Virus record (IMG/VR): IMGVR_UViG_3300046170_000273
Location: 1-58,740 of that record
DNA length: 58,740 bases
Direction: 5' to 3' (one strand)
DNA from: a virus
Shown: positions 47,804-56,342 of the stretch, one piece after another
How the letters are laid out: each line of letters opens with the position of its first letter
Position numbering within the stretch: the first letter of the stretch is position 1
Position numbers and translations under genes: made by a program
Notes under the pieces: generated by a model
Databases searched by the model: none
What the model was told of the DNA's origin: nothing
The model's input: only the letters and a program-made list of their open reading frames with translations

Positions 47804-49204
47804 TTAACTATTAAATGTACCATCCGATGTAAATATTCTAACTGTGTCTGAACCACAAGTTAAAACAACGTTACCACCAGCAGTTGTTGGAGTTGCATCT
47901 GATGTTGCGTGTTTAATAACTACTATACCTGATCCACCAGTTCCTCCTGCGCCATTGTGTTGTCCAGCTGCTCCACCACCAGTATTTGCAGTTCCATTTT
48001 GTGCTGCAGAACTACCACCTCCTCCGGCACCACCAGTTCCATTACTTCCTGGAGAAGGAGGAAAACCACCTCTACCAGAACCACCGCCTGAAAAATATCT
48101 TCCAGGACTTGGACCCGGAGTTCCATAAGTTGGGGCTGCAGGTAATGAACCAAAAATTGCATTGGGAGAACCAGCTCCACCATTTCCTCCGGTATTAGGA
48201 CCTAAAGGTGCACCACATTGCCCTTGACCAGCAGCACCACCACCGCCACCTGATCTAACATTTCCAGAAGATACTAATGCATTACCACCAGGTTGTCCTT
48301 GAGGTGGACTTACTGGAGGAGTATTACCCGCGTGATTTGTTGAACAACCACCTGGACCTCCACCGCCACCACCTGTACCACCGCCTGATCCACCTGTTGC
48401 TTCTGCAACAGACGGCTGGCCGTCTGTTGTTCCACCGCCACCACCAGCAGAGGTTATTGTTGAAAAAACTGAAGGAGTTCCTCTAATAGCATCATTACCT
48501 GAAGCAGTTCCTGGAGCTCCTCCTCCTACAGTAATAGTAAAAGCTGTAGCGCCATCTATAGAAAAGTTTTTTGAACAAACTGTTCTAAAACCACCAGCTC
48601 CACCACCGCCACCGCCATATGTTCCACCAGAACCTCCACCGCCACCTGCTACTACTAAATATTGAACATTGTATGGAACAGTACCTGTTACATCTGTTGT
48701 TGAATCTTGAACTGATAGCCAACCTTTTGTACCATCAACATAAATTAAAGTTACTGACTGACTTTCTGTGCTTAAATTTGCACAACCACATGTTCCATTT
48801 ATTTTTGATCCATTTCTAGCTATTATTAACTTGTTGGTATCCCAAGTATCTGCATAATCTTTAAATGAAACAATATCTCCTGCTGATGGAGAAGCTGGTA
48901 AAGTCACTGTAATAGTTCCACCTGTTGTATTTACAAAATATCCATTGCCTGAAGAAACTGTTAAAGGACTTGTCTTTACTGTTGTACACCAATTTACAGA
49001 GCCTGATCTTCCAAATCCTGATTGAGTTGCACCTGATGCAAGATTAACAGCACCACCACATCTACCTAACGTTACTGTTGCACCGTCTATAACAATAGTT
49101 TGACCAGAACCTGATCCAACTGTCGTTGTTGTTCCACATTTTTTAATGATGTTAGAATCGTCTGAAACTTTTTGTATGTTATCTGTTTTAATTATACTTG
49201 CCAT
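47804..49204 (-). CDS. Glycine-rich tail fibre/adhesin 2
   Basis: 466 aa. Same N-terminal module (DGATVTLGRCGGAVNLASGA; TVTLPASPSAGDIVSFKDYA; LIYVDGTKGWLSVQDS), followed by long Gly-rich stretches with PP pairs (NTPPVSPPQG). It has an extra C-terminal domain (TTAGGNVVLTCGSDTVRIFT) instead of ending in the SGIVIIRYKFQ terminus, suggesting domain shuffling between copies. Confidence 0.8.
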   Translation of the reverse strand: MASIIKTDNIQKVSDDSNIIKKCGTTTTVGSGSGQTIVIDGATVTLGRCGGAVNLASGATQSGFGRSGSVNWCTTVKTSPLTVSSGNGYFVNTTGGTITVTLPASPSAGDIVSFKDYADTWDTNKLIIARNGSKINGTCGCANLSTESQSVTLIYVDGTKGWLSVQDSTTDVTGTVPYNVQYLVVAGGGGGSGGTYGGGGGGAGGFRTVCSKNFSIDGATAFTITVGGGAPGTASGNDAIRGTPSVFSTITSAGGGGGTTDGQPSVAEATGGSGGGTGGGGGGPGGCSTNHAGNTPPVSPPQGQPGGNALVSSGNVRSGGGGGAAGQGQCGAPLGPNTGGNGGAGSPNAIFGSLPAAPTYGTPGPSPGRYFSGGGSGRGGFPPSPGSNGTGGAGGGGSSAAQNGTANTGGGAAGQHNGAGGTGGSGIVVIKHATSDATPTTAGGNVVLTCGSDTVRIFTSDGTFNS

Positions 49205-49211
49205 AATTTAC

Positions 49212-50633
49212 CTATTGAAATTTATATCTTATCATTACTATACCTGATCCACCTGCACCACCATTTGTACATCCAGGTACTCCTGCTCCTGGCCCTTGTC
49301 TTGAGGTACCTCCACCACCTCCACCAGTGTTAGCAGTAGCAGCTACACCTGCACCAGGTGAAGTTGGGCCTGGACCTGCTCGTCCTCCGCCACCCTCTCC
49401 TCCTGCGCCATTAGTTCCTGCTGGATTACCTGCTCCTCCTTCTACTCCACCGCCTCCTCCACCTGCAAAATATCTTGTTGAAGAAACTGGACCTGGTGTT
49501 CCATAACTTGGGGCTGTTGGACCAATAAATGCGTCACCTAAAAAAGAACCTATACCACCTGTACCACCATTATTACTACTACCATTTGTTCCAACTGCTC
49601 CGGCTCCTCCACCGCCTCCAGCTGCTCTACAAGAACTTCCTGTTCCACCTTGTCCTCCATTATTTCCTTGTGGTGGAGAAACTGGTGGTTGATTACCACT
49701 AAATACACTTGCTCCATTTGGATTTTCACCTCTTTGTCCTGCTCCTGATCCTCCTGATCCATCTGCAAAACCTGGTGCTGGCACGTTTCCTCCTGTGCTT
49801 GCTCCACCTCCTGCGGATGTAATTGAAGAAAAAATTGAATTTGATCCTTTAGAGCCACAAGCTCCAACAGCTGCTCCACCTGCACCTACTGTAATTGGAT
49901 ATGTTGTTGATGATGAAATAGATATACCTGTTGGATTTGACAAAGGGGACATTGTTGGTGCTGCAACACAAAGATCATTTGATACTCTAAAACCACCTGC
50001 TCCAGCTCCAGCTGTTTGTGTCTGACCTGCGCCACCGCCTCCTCCTGCAACCACAAAATAATCTGCTGTGTTGTTTCCTGGTGTTGGTGCTGTAGTAACT
50101 GCAAAACAACCACTTGCAGTAAATATATGTGTTTTATAATCACCAGTAGTTACTACAGTTCCTCCAGTTGCAACAATAAAATTAGGGCTTCCTGAAATAT
50201 TAGCACTTGAATCTTGTATGTCTTGCCAACCTTTAGTCCCATCAACATAAATTAATGTAACTGATTGAGCTCTAGTATTTAAATCTGCGTTAGAGCATAC
50301 ACCACCAATTTTTGATCCATTTCTACAAACTGTAAGAACATTAGAATCCCAAGTACTTGCATAATCTTTGAAAGCTACAACATCTCCAGCGCTTGGCGAT
50401 GACGGAAGTGTAACTGTAATAGATCCACCTGTGGTATTTACAAAATATCCTACTTTATCTACTGCTGTAAAAGGAGAAGTCTTCGCTGTTGTACACCATA
50501 ATACTGATGAAGATGGAGTACCAAAACCTGTTTGAGTTGCACCAGATCCTAGAGTTACAGCAGTTCCTGGGCCTCCTATTGTAAGAGTAGAACCACTTTG
50601 TTTAACTAATTCATTTACTTCTATTTTACTCAT
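49212..50633 (-). CDS. Glycine-rich tail fibre/adhesin 3
   Basis: 473 aa from ATG 50633; the upstream in-frame stretch is not family-like. MSKIEVNELVKQSGSTLTIG, GPGTAVTLGSGATQTGFG and TVTLPSSPSAGDVVAFKDYA define the shared head module, DYFVVAGGGGGAG begins the glycine-rich part, and it ends SGIVMIRYKFQ, as in copy 1. The stop at 49212 is 8 bases from the next ATG. One-base overlap with the cupredoxin-containing protein upstream. Confidence 0.8.
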   Translation of the reverse strand: MSKIEVNELVKQSGSTLTIGGPGTAVTLGSGATQTGFGTPSSSVLWCTTAKTSPFTAVDKVGYFVNTTGGSITVTLPSSPSAGDVVAFKDYASTWDSNVLTVCRNGSKIGGVCSNADLNTRAQSVTLIYVDGTKGWQDIQDSSANISGSPNFIVATGGTVVTTGDYKTHIFTASGCFAVTTAPTPGNNTADYFVVAGGGGGAGQTQTAGAGAGGFRVSNDLCVAAPTMSPLSNPTGISISSSTTYPITVGAGGAAVGACGSKGSNSIFSSITSAGGGASTGGNVPAPGFADGSGGSGAGQRGENPNGASVFSGNQPPVSPPQGNNGGQGGTGSSCRAAGGGGGAGAVGTNGSSNNGGTGGIGSFLGDAFIGPTAPSYGTPGPVSSTRYFAGGGGGGVEGGAGNPAGTNGAGGEGGGGRAGPGPTSPGAGVAATANTGGGGGGTSRQGPGAGVPGCTNGGAGGSGIVMIRYKFQ

Positions 50634-51409
50634 TAAATTACTACTACTGTTCCTGTTATTGTTTGTGTTCCCGTTATAGTTACAGGTCCAGCTAAAACTC
50701 CAGATGCAATTGTTTGATCTTGTGAAAGAGTTGTAGCGTGTGTAACTATATAATCTGTGGCTGTCATAGATGGTGACATTGATCTCGATGCTGGTAGTGT
50801 ACAAAATACATTTTTAGTACCTGCCGAAAAATTTACTTTGCTATCACTATTTGATGACGAGATAACTGTATCTCTTGTAAGATTACCGACTGTAGCTGTT
50901 GTTGCAGTAAAACCCATTCCAGCGTGGTTTGTGCAATAAGCATATAAAGTTGGAGCTGATGATGCTACTACAATTACAGTTTTTGCACCAGCACTTCCCG
51001 GCGTCCCAGTGGCTGTTACACCGGTTGTATATTCTGTTCCGCCTGCAGCGTCCGCTGCAGTTGCAAATCTTAATGGATGACCTGCGTTAGAAGAATCAGA
51101 TTGATCAAAAGTATAAGTAACGGTTTCTGCTAGATCAATAGAAGCTTGTAAAGATCCATCTAAGTAATATTTATTACCACTTCCTGGATTTACAACAGTA
51201 ACTGCAAAAGATACAGCTGCATTTACCGTACCAATTCCTACTTCAAACTCACCTGCAGAATTGTTTTCAATTGCATAGTAAGTTGTATTGCCAGCACTAA
51301 TACCTGAAACAAAAGTCTCATAACCTTGTTCTGCTCCGCCAAAGTTAATTGTTCCTGTTCCAGTAGTTGTACTTGTTTCTTTAACTCTATCGTTAACTAT
51401 TAAAGCCAT
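50633..51409 (-). CDS. Fibre protein with cupredoxin-like domain
   Basis: 258 aa. N-terminal beta region (ETSTTTGTGTINFGGAEQGY, FVSGISAGNTTYY) typical of fibre heads. Residues 79-167 form a cupredoxin: YYLDGSLQASIDLAETVTYTF, SNAGHPLRF (H111) and LYAYCTNHAGMGF (C159, H162, M165), a complete type-1 copper ligand set with amicyanin-like C-x2-H-x2-M spacing. The C-terminal 90 residues are a beta-repeat fibre segment ending TITGTVVVI. Similar modules are known in cyanophage fibres (recollection). Copper binding is inferred. Confidence 0.75.
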   Translation of the reverse strand: MALIVNDRVKETSTTTGTGTINFGGAEQGYETFVSGISAGNTTYYAIENNSAGEFEVGIGTVNAAVSFAVTVVNPGSGNKYYLDGSLQASIDLAETVTYTFDQSDSSNAGHPLRFATAADAAGGTEYTTGVTATGTPGSAGAKTVIVVASSAPTLYAYCTNHAGMGFTATTATVGNLTRDTVISSSNSDSKVNFSAGTKNVFCTLPASRSMSPSMTATDYIVTHATTLSQDQTIASGVLAGPVTITGTQTITGTVVVI

Positions 51410-51426
51410 TACTACTCCAAATTTTA

Positions 51427-51858
51427 TTACGCGTCGCCAAGTCTAATGATTGCACTAGATGAGTTAGCAGTTGGAAACTGAACAACAAAATCTCCGTTTG
51501 TTGCAGTCTTTGTTCCGCCAAAATCTAAAACTAATACAGCTTCATTACTTGAACCTTTATAAATCAGTGCTCCTACTGCTGATAACGTTACAGATGAAAA
51601 AGTTAAATCTGCAAAGTCAACATATCCAACATTACTTGCAACTGCTACACCGTTATTTGTTAAAGTGTTTCCACCAGCAGTATAACTTGTACCAGATGAA
51701 GAAACTTCATTACTAGTTGTATATGCTGCTGTTGCCGTTGTTAAGCCAGATATATTAGTGTAAAGAGCGAGTTTAAAAGTGCTTCCACCGGAAGCAGCAA
51801 AATTAAACGTTCCTTTTAACAGGTCTGTTTTAAAAGAGTCAGGTACTACATTTGCCAT
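51427..51858 (-). CDS. Virion structural protein, 143 aa
   Basis: MANVVPDSFKTDLLKGTFNF start, beta-sandwich segments TFKLALYTNISG, VGYVDFADLTFSSVTLSAVG, AVLVLDFGGTKTATNGDFVV: the typical pattern of a phage structural or decoration protein, recurrent with tail fibre genes (recollection). No catalytic sites. Confidence 0.7.
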   Translation of the reverse strand: MANVVPDSFKTDLLKGTFNFAASGGSTFKLALYTNISGLTTATAAYTTSNEVSSSGTSYTAGGNTLTNNGVAVASNVGYVDFADLTFSSVTLSAVGALIYKGSSNEAVLVLDFGGTKTATNGDFVVQFPTANSSSAIIRLGDA

Positions 51859-51871
51859 TTATATTATCTCC

Positions 51872-52546
51872 TTAGTTTGGTGATGGCGACTTAATTTGAG
51901 AACGAATAGCGCCATCTTGCCATTCATCTCTACGTCTTCTACCTTCTTGTTCGATAGAATAAGATTTTGCAGCCCGTCTATATGACTGTTCGTAGTATTG
52001 TATCAGATCCGCTGGACCTTTCAAGTATCCATATGCTTCTACCAGACATGCGTACAAAAGTAAATCCTGATATTTATTGGATGTAAAAGTACCACTAGAG
52101 CTTACAGATGAGTCTGTAATACTTGTTGGTTGTTTGACGTATGCCAAAGTAATTTCAAATGTAGCGTTTGGTGTAGGTGCTACTACCCAAAAATTAGCAT
52201 CCCAATTGGCATAATACTTAGGTAAACCGCTAGCTGTGCTAGGAGTATTGTAGTATTCTGTCATGAAACTAGTATCTCTTTTTTCTAAAAATACTTGATT
52301 ATCAGATCCATCTTTTAACTGAACATACCTAATTATTCTAAGATCAGAGGGGATAGTTACATATCTATTTCCTGATTGTAAATTTGATGTAGCATAAAAT
52401 CTATTATCATCAGAATCTACATCTCTATAAATTCTATTTTCAGCATTTTTAATTATGGTATTTAAAACACCTGTAGATAAAACAGAGCTGTCTACTTCTG
52501 TATAGTTTCTAATATCATCTTGTAAGTTTGTAAGTGTATATGCCAT
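51872..52546 (-). CDS. Head-to-tail adaptor-type protein, 224 aa
   Basis: Helical N-terminus (LTNLQDDIRNYTEVDSS; LNTIIKNAENRIYRDVDSDD), central beta (NRYVTIPSDLRIIRYVQLK), and helical C-terminus with basic RAAKSYSIEQEGRRRRDEW. This order resembles the phage gp4-like/T7 gp11-12-like adaptor proteins, and the neighbouring 53040 gene has a related layout. Probably head completion. Confidence 0.65.
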   Translation of the reverse strand: MAYTLTNLQDDIRNYTEVDSSVLSTGVLNTIIKNAENRIYRDVDSDDNRFYATSNLQSGNRYVTIPSDLRIIRYVQLKDGSDNQVFLEKRDTSFMTEYYNTPSTASGLPKYYANWDANFWVVAPTPNATFEITLAYVKQPTSITDSSVSSSGTFTSNKYQDLLLYACLVEAYGYLKGPADLIQYYEQSYRRAAKSYSIEQEGRRRRDEWQDGAIRSQIKSPSPN

Positions 52547-53040
52547 TATGGTGATAGTGTAACCGGACCAGCCGATATACTTCCTCCTCCTATTTTTGCA
52601 GTTGCAGTTGCTGTTCCTGCAGCTGTAAATGTGTAATTATTAGCATTTGTAACTGTAATTGTAAATCCCGAAGCGTTATTAATATCTGCAGCAGTTATAC
52701 CTGCACCGGGTTCAGCATCTCTAAATCTAACTGTATCACTTGTAGATCTTCCATGATTGTCTTCAAATACTGTTATAGTTGTAGACCCATCTGTAGCAGA
52801 TAATGGATTTAAAGTTAATATTCTTGCAACAGCAGGTTCTGTTCTTGCAGGTCTTGCATTTAATAAACCTTGTGGATCTGCCGCATGAGGTTTTGGTTCT
52901 AGTTGTGGATGTTTTTTTTCAAATTCTGATATGTGAACTCTAGCTCCATTCCATTCTATTACCATTTCAGAATATGGAAACTCTAATCCTGATCTATCAG
53001 AAATAAATTTTGCGTATTTACCTGAAGAAAGATTTGACAT
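52546..53040 (-). CDS. Structural protein, 164 aa
   Basis: Helical/beta N-terminus (GKYAKFISDRSGLEFPYSEM, VIEWNGARVHISEFEKKHP) with a zinc-free recognisable phage motif, then an Ig-like C-terminal part (GITAADINNASGFTITVTNA). Commonly found between adaptor genes in marine podoviruses. It shares single bases with both neighbours, suggesting equimolar translation. Confidence 0.6.
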   Translation of the reverse strand: MSNLSSGKYAKFISDRSGLEFPYSEMVIEWNGARVHISEFEKKHPQLEPKPHAADPQGLLNARPARTEPAVARILTLNPLSATDGSTTITVFEDNHGRSTSDTVRFRDAEPGAGITAADINNASGFTITVTNANNYTFTAAGTATATAKIGGGSISAGPVTLSP

Positions 53041-53765
53041 TAAGACTCCGGATAATAAACTTTAGGACTAATATAAGTACTTGATGACGAGCCGTCCTCT
53101 TGTAAAGCTCTTTGTAATTCATCTTCGTACAACATCTTTAGCATTTGAACTCTGTCAGGTGAATTTTTAATTGCAAGATAGTAAGCTAAACCTGCAGTCA
53201 TACATGGTACAAATCGATATGGTACATCTGCATCATTAGTATAATCACCTGCATCTTGAATTCTTTTTACATAATAATAATTTAAAAACTTACCTGCTTC
53301 ACTGGATCCAGGAGTTAAATATAAAGTAACTGTAATTTTATCTATAAATCTTTGAACAAAATATTGTGATGGTGTTCCAGTAGATGTTTTATTTGAAAAT
53401 GCTTGATACTGTGATCTGCTTACTTTTGTAAGTGGTGTGTCTACATTAGCGTTTCTATAAGAAGCTTCTAATATATCATCAACACCATAGACAGCTGTAG
53501 CACTTGAAGTACCATCACCTGTTGATCTGAACATTGTATATGTTGCTTGATCTGCAACTAATGTAATATTATTGTTTGCAACTTCCCAATAATGCAAACC
53601 TCTGTTTGCCCATTCTTGAAATAAAATATTAAGAGATCTTCTTGCAGATTTTAATTGGTAGCCAGAAACACCTTGTATGCCTAATCTTTCATACGCTTCT
53701 TCAACAATATCTGAAATAGAAAAACCTTTTTCAAAGGTAGTTGTACCCGAAGTAGTGTTAGCCAT
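53040..53765 (-). CDS. Tail accessory / adaptor protein (P22 gp4-like)
   Basis: 241 aa. SISDIVEEAYERLGIQGVSG, QLKSARRSLNILFQEWANRG, LHYWEVANNNITL and YVKRIQDAGDYTNDADVPYR, then LYEDELQRALQEDG. The LNxLFxEWxNxGxxxW element is a hallmark of the P22 gp4-like family of adaptors that attach to the portal. Head completion after packaging (family). Confidence 0.75.
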   Translation of the reverse strand: MANTTSGTTTFEKGFSISDIVEEAYERLGIQGVSGYQLKSARRSLNILFQEWANRGLHYWEVANNNITLVADQATYTMFRSTGDGTSSATAVYGVDDILEASYRNANVDTPLTKVSRSQYQAFSNKTSTGTPSQYFVQRFIDKITVTLYLTPGSSEAGKFLNYYYVKRIQDAGDYTNDADVPYRFVPCMTAGLAYYLAIKNSPDRVQMLKMLYEDELQRALQEDGSSSSTYISPKVYYPES

Positions 53766-53773
53766 TTACTCTC

Positions 53774-54043
53774 CTATTTATCTATAATAACAGTTGCCGT
53801 TGCATTTGATATAGCAGAAACTGTCATTCCGCCTTCAAATAATATTCCGTCTTCTGCTAGATTATAAGAAAATACATCACCTGCTGGTACATCGACTTGA
53901 AACTGTGTTACTGAGTTTCCGTCTTGTAATGTAACTGAACCTGCAGAACCTGTTGATGCTAAAATAATTCCTCTTAATCTTGTTCTTCCTGCAAAGACTG
54001 ATGTAGCGTCTGTTTTTCTAACTGCTTTTACGTCTGATTTCAT
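53774..54043 (-). CDS. Small virion protein, 89 aa
   Basis: RTRLRGIILASTGSAGSVTL, FQVDVPAGDVFSYNLAEDGI, beta strands only. Resembles a short fibre- or head-associated beta-sandwich protein. It overlaps the next gene upstream by one base; nothing more is evident. Confidence 0.6.
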   Translation of the reverse strand: MKSDVKAVRKTDATSVFAGRTRLRGIILASTGSAGSVTLQDGNSVTQFQVDVPAGDVFSYNLAEDGILFEGGMTVSAISNATATVIIDK

Positions 54044-54357
54044 TATCCTGTGTATCCTATTGTTACAGAGTCTGTAGTAGTTAAATCTAAGTAGACTCCA
54101 TTTTTAAATCTTATACCAGAACCAGGAATCATTATATCTAATCCTTCAGAACTAAATTTAGCTTGAAACTCTAAAGAACCTGTACCATCTGTTCCATCGT
54201 GTAATTTAACTAAACAGTTAGTACCACCATGAGCTTGAATGTAAGTAACTCTGCATGGTCCTAAATTTGTACTACCACCTGTTATAGTTTTAAAACTACC
54301 ATCTCCTGTTAGAGTAGTAAATTTTTGATCGCTTATAAATGATCCACCGCCTGCCAT
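54043..54357 (-). CDS. Small virion protein, 104 aa
   Basis: Beta-rich, glycine-rich start (MAGGGSFISDQKFTTLTGDG), GPCRVTYIQAHGGTNCLVKL and LDIMIPGSGIRFKNGVYLDL. Beta-sandwich related in layout to the 53774 protein, possibly an old duplication. Probably a virion decoration or fibre-attachment protein. Confidence 0.6.
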   Translation of the reverse strand: MAGGGSFISDQKFTTLTGDGSFKTITGGSTNLGPCRVTYIQAHGGTNCLVKLHDGTDGTGSLEFQAKFSSEGLDIMIPGSGIRFKNGVYLDLTTTDSVTIGYTG

Positions 54358-54378
54358 AATTATTCTCCGTTAAATTGA

Positions 54379-54398
54379 TGTGGGGCCGAAGCCCCACA
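54379..54398 (-). terminator. UUCG-loop hairpin between virion genes
   Basis: TGTGGGGC/GCCCCACA with, on the minus strand, a TTCG loop closed by C-G: a very stable cUUCGg tetraloop hairpin. It lies between 54410-54799 and 54357. No T-run follows, so it may limit rather than end transcription, or protect mRNA. Confidence 0.7.
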
Positions 54399-54409
54399 CT
54401 AATTATTTA

Positions 54410-54799
54410 TTATGCTTCTTTAGCAAAAGTTCCTCTAACTTGAGTAACTTGCCATGCAGTAGTTCCATCTAATGATGCAATTACAACATAGTCACCTTGT
54501 CTTGAAGTAGCTTTTGTATTGATTAAGTCTTTGTCATCTGTTGATGAACCAGCATAAGTGATTCCGTCAGATGCATTAGGACTGATCGTCATTGTGTTTT
54601 GTCCATCAGGCGCATTGTTTGCGAACTTGAATGAGTATCCAACTGCAATTGCAGGTAAAGTGAATACCACACCATCTGTTTCAGAAACAAAAGTTTTTCC
54701 TGAATCAGCGTTAGTCACAGTGTAACTTGAAGCTTTAGTTTCAATGTTAACACCTTCTTTACCTTGAAGTACTGGACCTGAAAATGTAGTTTTTGCCAT
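54410..54799 (-). CDS. Virion protein, probable decoration protein, 129 aa
   Basis: MAKTTFSGPVLQGKEGVNIE start and a beta sandwich (SSYTVTNADSGKTFVSETDG, VVFTLPAIAVGYSFKFANNA, MTISPNASDGITY, WQVTQVRGTFA). The pattern is repeated in the fibre head modules of this genome (LPSSPSAGD), suggesting a common domain. AGGAGG ribosome-binding site upstream implies strong expression, as for decoration proteins. Confidence 0.65.
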   Translation of the reverse strand: MAKTTFSGPVLQGKEGVNIETKASSYTVTNADSGKTFVSETDGVVFTLPAIAVGYSFKFANNAPDGQNTMTISPNASDGITYAGSSTDDKDLINTKATSRQGDYVVIASLDGTTAWQVTQVRGTFAKEA

Positions 54800-54821
54800 A
54801 ATTATATCCTCCTAGTTTACA

Positions 54822-54864
54822 GATCATAGTCTCTAGGCCGTCGACTATACGCGTCTATGATCTT
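54822..54864. promoter_or_regulatory. Leader hairpin of 54799
   Basis: AGATCATAG (54822-54830) and CTATGATCT (54856-54864) form a 9-bp stem around a 25-base GC-rich loop. It lies 20 bases in front of the AGGAGG of the decoration-type gene. Could be a transcript-processing or mRNA-stability site for high expression. The rest of the gap to 54963 shows nothing. Confidence 0.5.
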
Positions 54865-54962
54865 TTGATAATTGTATAGTGAGTTTTTTATATACTAGAT
54901 TTGAGTAGAGTGCAAGAGAGCCTGTAGTGTGGAGTGGATTTATCCAACGATGTAGCTTTTTA

Positions 54963-55172
54963 TTAAGTAGCTACAGAAACTTCAGGAGCGGCATTATCAA
55001 TAGTATTCTGCCTGTGGGCTATTGCTGCTTCTTCCAGCTTGATCTTTGTGATAACTTCTCTAACTTTGTCATCAATTCTGACCATTTCAAGAGTATATCT
55101 ATTATTAGATAGATGCTCTTGTTCCCACTTCAACTCCAAGGACCTTTTTGCTTTGTAAAGGTCTTGTATCAT
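54963..55172 (-). CDS. Small helical protein, 69 aa
   Basis: From ATG 55172 (MIQDLYKAKRSLELKWEQEH), a charged helical protein with LEMVRIDDKVREVITKIKLE coiled-coil character. A longer upstream start adds five residues. It overlaps the next gene upstream by 68 bp in another frame. Function unknown. Confidence 0.5.
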   Translation of the reverse strand: MIQDLYKAKRSLELKWEQEHLSNNRYTLEMVRIDDKVREVITKIKLEEAAIAHRQNTIDNAAPEVSVAT

Positions 55173-55359
55173 TACTAACCTCCTCATAGGTTATTCGATA
55201 AGGAATTTTTCTAAACATTCCTGTTGATTCCCAAGTTATACTATTTTCTCCTAGTTTGTCAACTATTGATTGTTCTAGGGAAACAGCGTCATCATTAGAT
55301 TCTACTTCAAATCTAGCGTGATGATCATAAGCGTATATGTTTACAAGGAATTTTTTCAT
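55105..55359 (-). CDS. Conserved small protein, 84 aa
   Basis: MKKFLVNIYAYDHHARFEVE, then AVSLEQSIVDKLGENSITWE: an alpha/beta fold of about 60 residues and a longer tail. Not recognised. Its GAAAG-like site and position right after capsid genes suggest late expression. Confidence 0.5.
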   Translation of the reverse strand: MKKFLVNIYAYDHHARFEVESNDDAVSLEQSIVDKLGENSITWESTGMFRKIPYRITYEEVSNDTRPLQSKKVLGVEVGTRASI

Positions 55360-55383
55360 GGTTTTTTCTTTCTATAATTGAAA

Positions 55384-55408
55384 TGAGGCGGGATTGTGTC
55401 CCGCCTCA
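55384..55408 (-). terminator. Hairpin after major capsid gene
   Basis: TGAGGCGGGA (55384-55393) and its exact complement TCCCGCCTCA (55399-55408) around a 5-base loop. It lies 10 bases past the capsid stop at 55419 on the minus strand, and may end or process the capsid transcript. No long T-run follows. Confidence 0.75.
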
Positions 55409-55418
55409 AATTTATTGA

Positions 55419-56327
55419 TTAAGCACCTGGTGATGCAAAAATACCTCTAGGGTCTGATACGCCAAATACGTATCTTTCTCTAGCTTTGTATCTTACGTTT
55501 CCAGTATCGAAATCGCCTTCCATTTTAGTAGTCAATGGAGCTCTTTCCATATGCTTCATACCATTTGGTACGTCTGTAGTGATGTAGAACGCATCTGTGT
55601 CAGTTAAATAGTGGTTAACTGTGTATCCACCAGGAACCATTCCCATAGATACAAGTGCGTTAATATCATTATCAGCAGTTCCAACTCTTTGTGAAGACTT
55701 CATAAGTCTTTCAGCAGTGAATTGTAGTGCAGATGGAATGATCATCTTCACAGCTTTCGCAGCGATCTTTAAACCTCTTTCATCAGTAAGCGCAGCAATG
55801 TCAATCATTGATTGCTCTAATGAAGTTTCGTTTAAGTCCGCAGCTGTTGCCAATGTATTACTGAAAGTTCCAGAAATAGTTGGGTGCGAAGCGTTGAAAA
55901 GAGATACACCATCACCTGAAGTGAATGTTAAACCTGGTAAACCATTGTTTAACGGTGCAGCTGCTTTAACTTGTTTAGTTTGAGCCATAGATCTTGCTAA
56001 AGCTTTTGTATATCTAGACGCAAGTCTGTCATACAAATTGTCCTCAATAGCTTCTTCAGTGATAGCAAACCCAAGAGCAATTGTCTCGTGTGTGTATCTA
56101 GCTGTGAAAGTTTCTTGAGCACTGTCGTAAGTTACGCCAGAACCTTCTGGTTTAACTTGTGCTTGAGCGAAACCTGATAACATAACTTCTTCTTCAAAAG
56201 CTCTGTCAGATGACTCAGTTGTGTATATTTCAGCATGTTCTTGTTCATACTGTTTATACTCCAGGCCGAATAGTGCATTCAATCCTGGCTCTAGTTCTTT
56301 AACTAGTTGATTACGTGATATAGCCAT
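55419..56327 (-). CDS. Major capsid protein (HK97-fold)
   Basis: 302 aa. MAISRNQLVKELEPGLNALF, FGLEYKQYEQEHAEIYTTES, ITEEAIEDNLYDRLASRYTK and MKMIIPSALQFTAERLMKSS, plus PLTTKMEGDFDTGNVRYKAR and YVFGVSDPRGIFASPGA at the end: the layout of HK97-fold capsid proteins of the Mu gpT/marine podovirus type. Neighbours (scaffold upstream, decoration downstream, hairpin just past the stop) agree. Expected to be among the most highly expressed late genes. Confidence 0.85.
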   Translation of the reverse strand: MAISRNQLVKELEPGLNALFGLEYKQYEQEHAEIYTTESSDRAFEEEVMLSGFAQAQVKPEGSGVTYDSAQETFTARYTHETIALGFAITEEAIEDNLYDRLASRYTKALARSMAQTKQVKAAAPLNNGLPGLTFTSGDGVSLFNASHPTISGTFSNTLATAADLNETSLEQSMIDIAALTDERGLKIAAKAVKMIIPSALQFTAERLMKSSQRVGTADNDINALVSMGMVPGGYTVNHYLTDTDAFYITTDVPNGMKHMERAPLTTKMEGDFDTGNVRYKARERYVFGVSDPRGIFASPGA

Positions 56328-56342
56328 AATTATATACTCCTA

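Noticed and set aside
46498-50143. Long ORFs in alternative frames and on the plus strand across the glycine-rich fibres
   Set aside because: Leu/Val/Gln- or Pro-rich low-complexity products arise from reading GGN repeats out of frame.
54840-54856. Restriction-site pair (GTCGAC, ACGCGT) suggesting a cloning scar
   Set aside because: Both lie inside a natural hairpin loop, no vector-like sequence flanks them, and genes continue normally on both sides.
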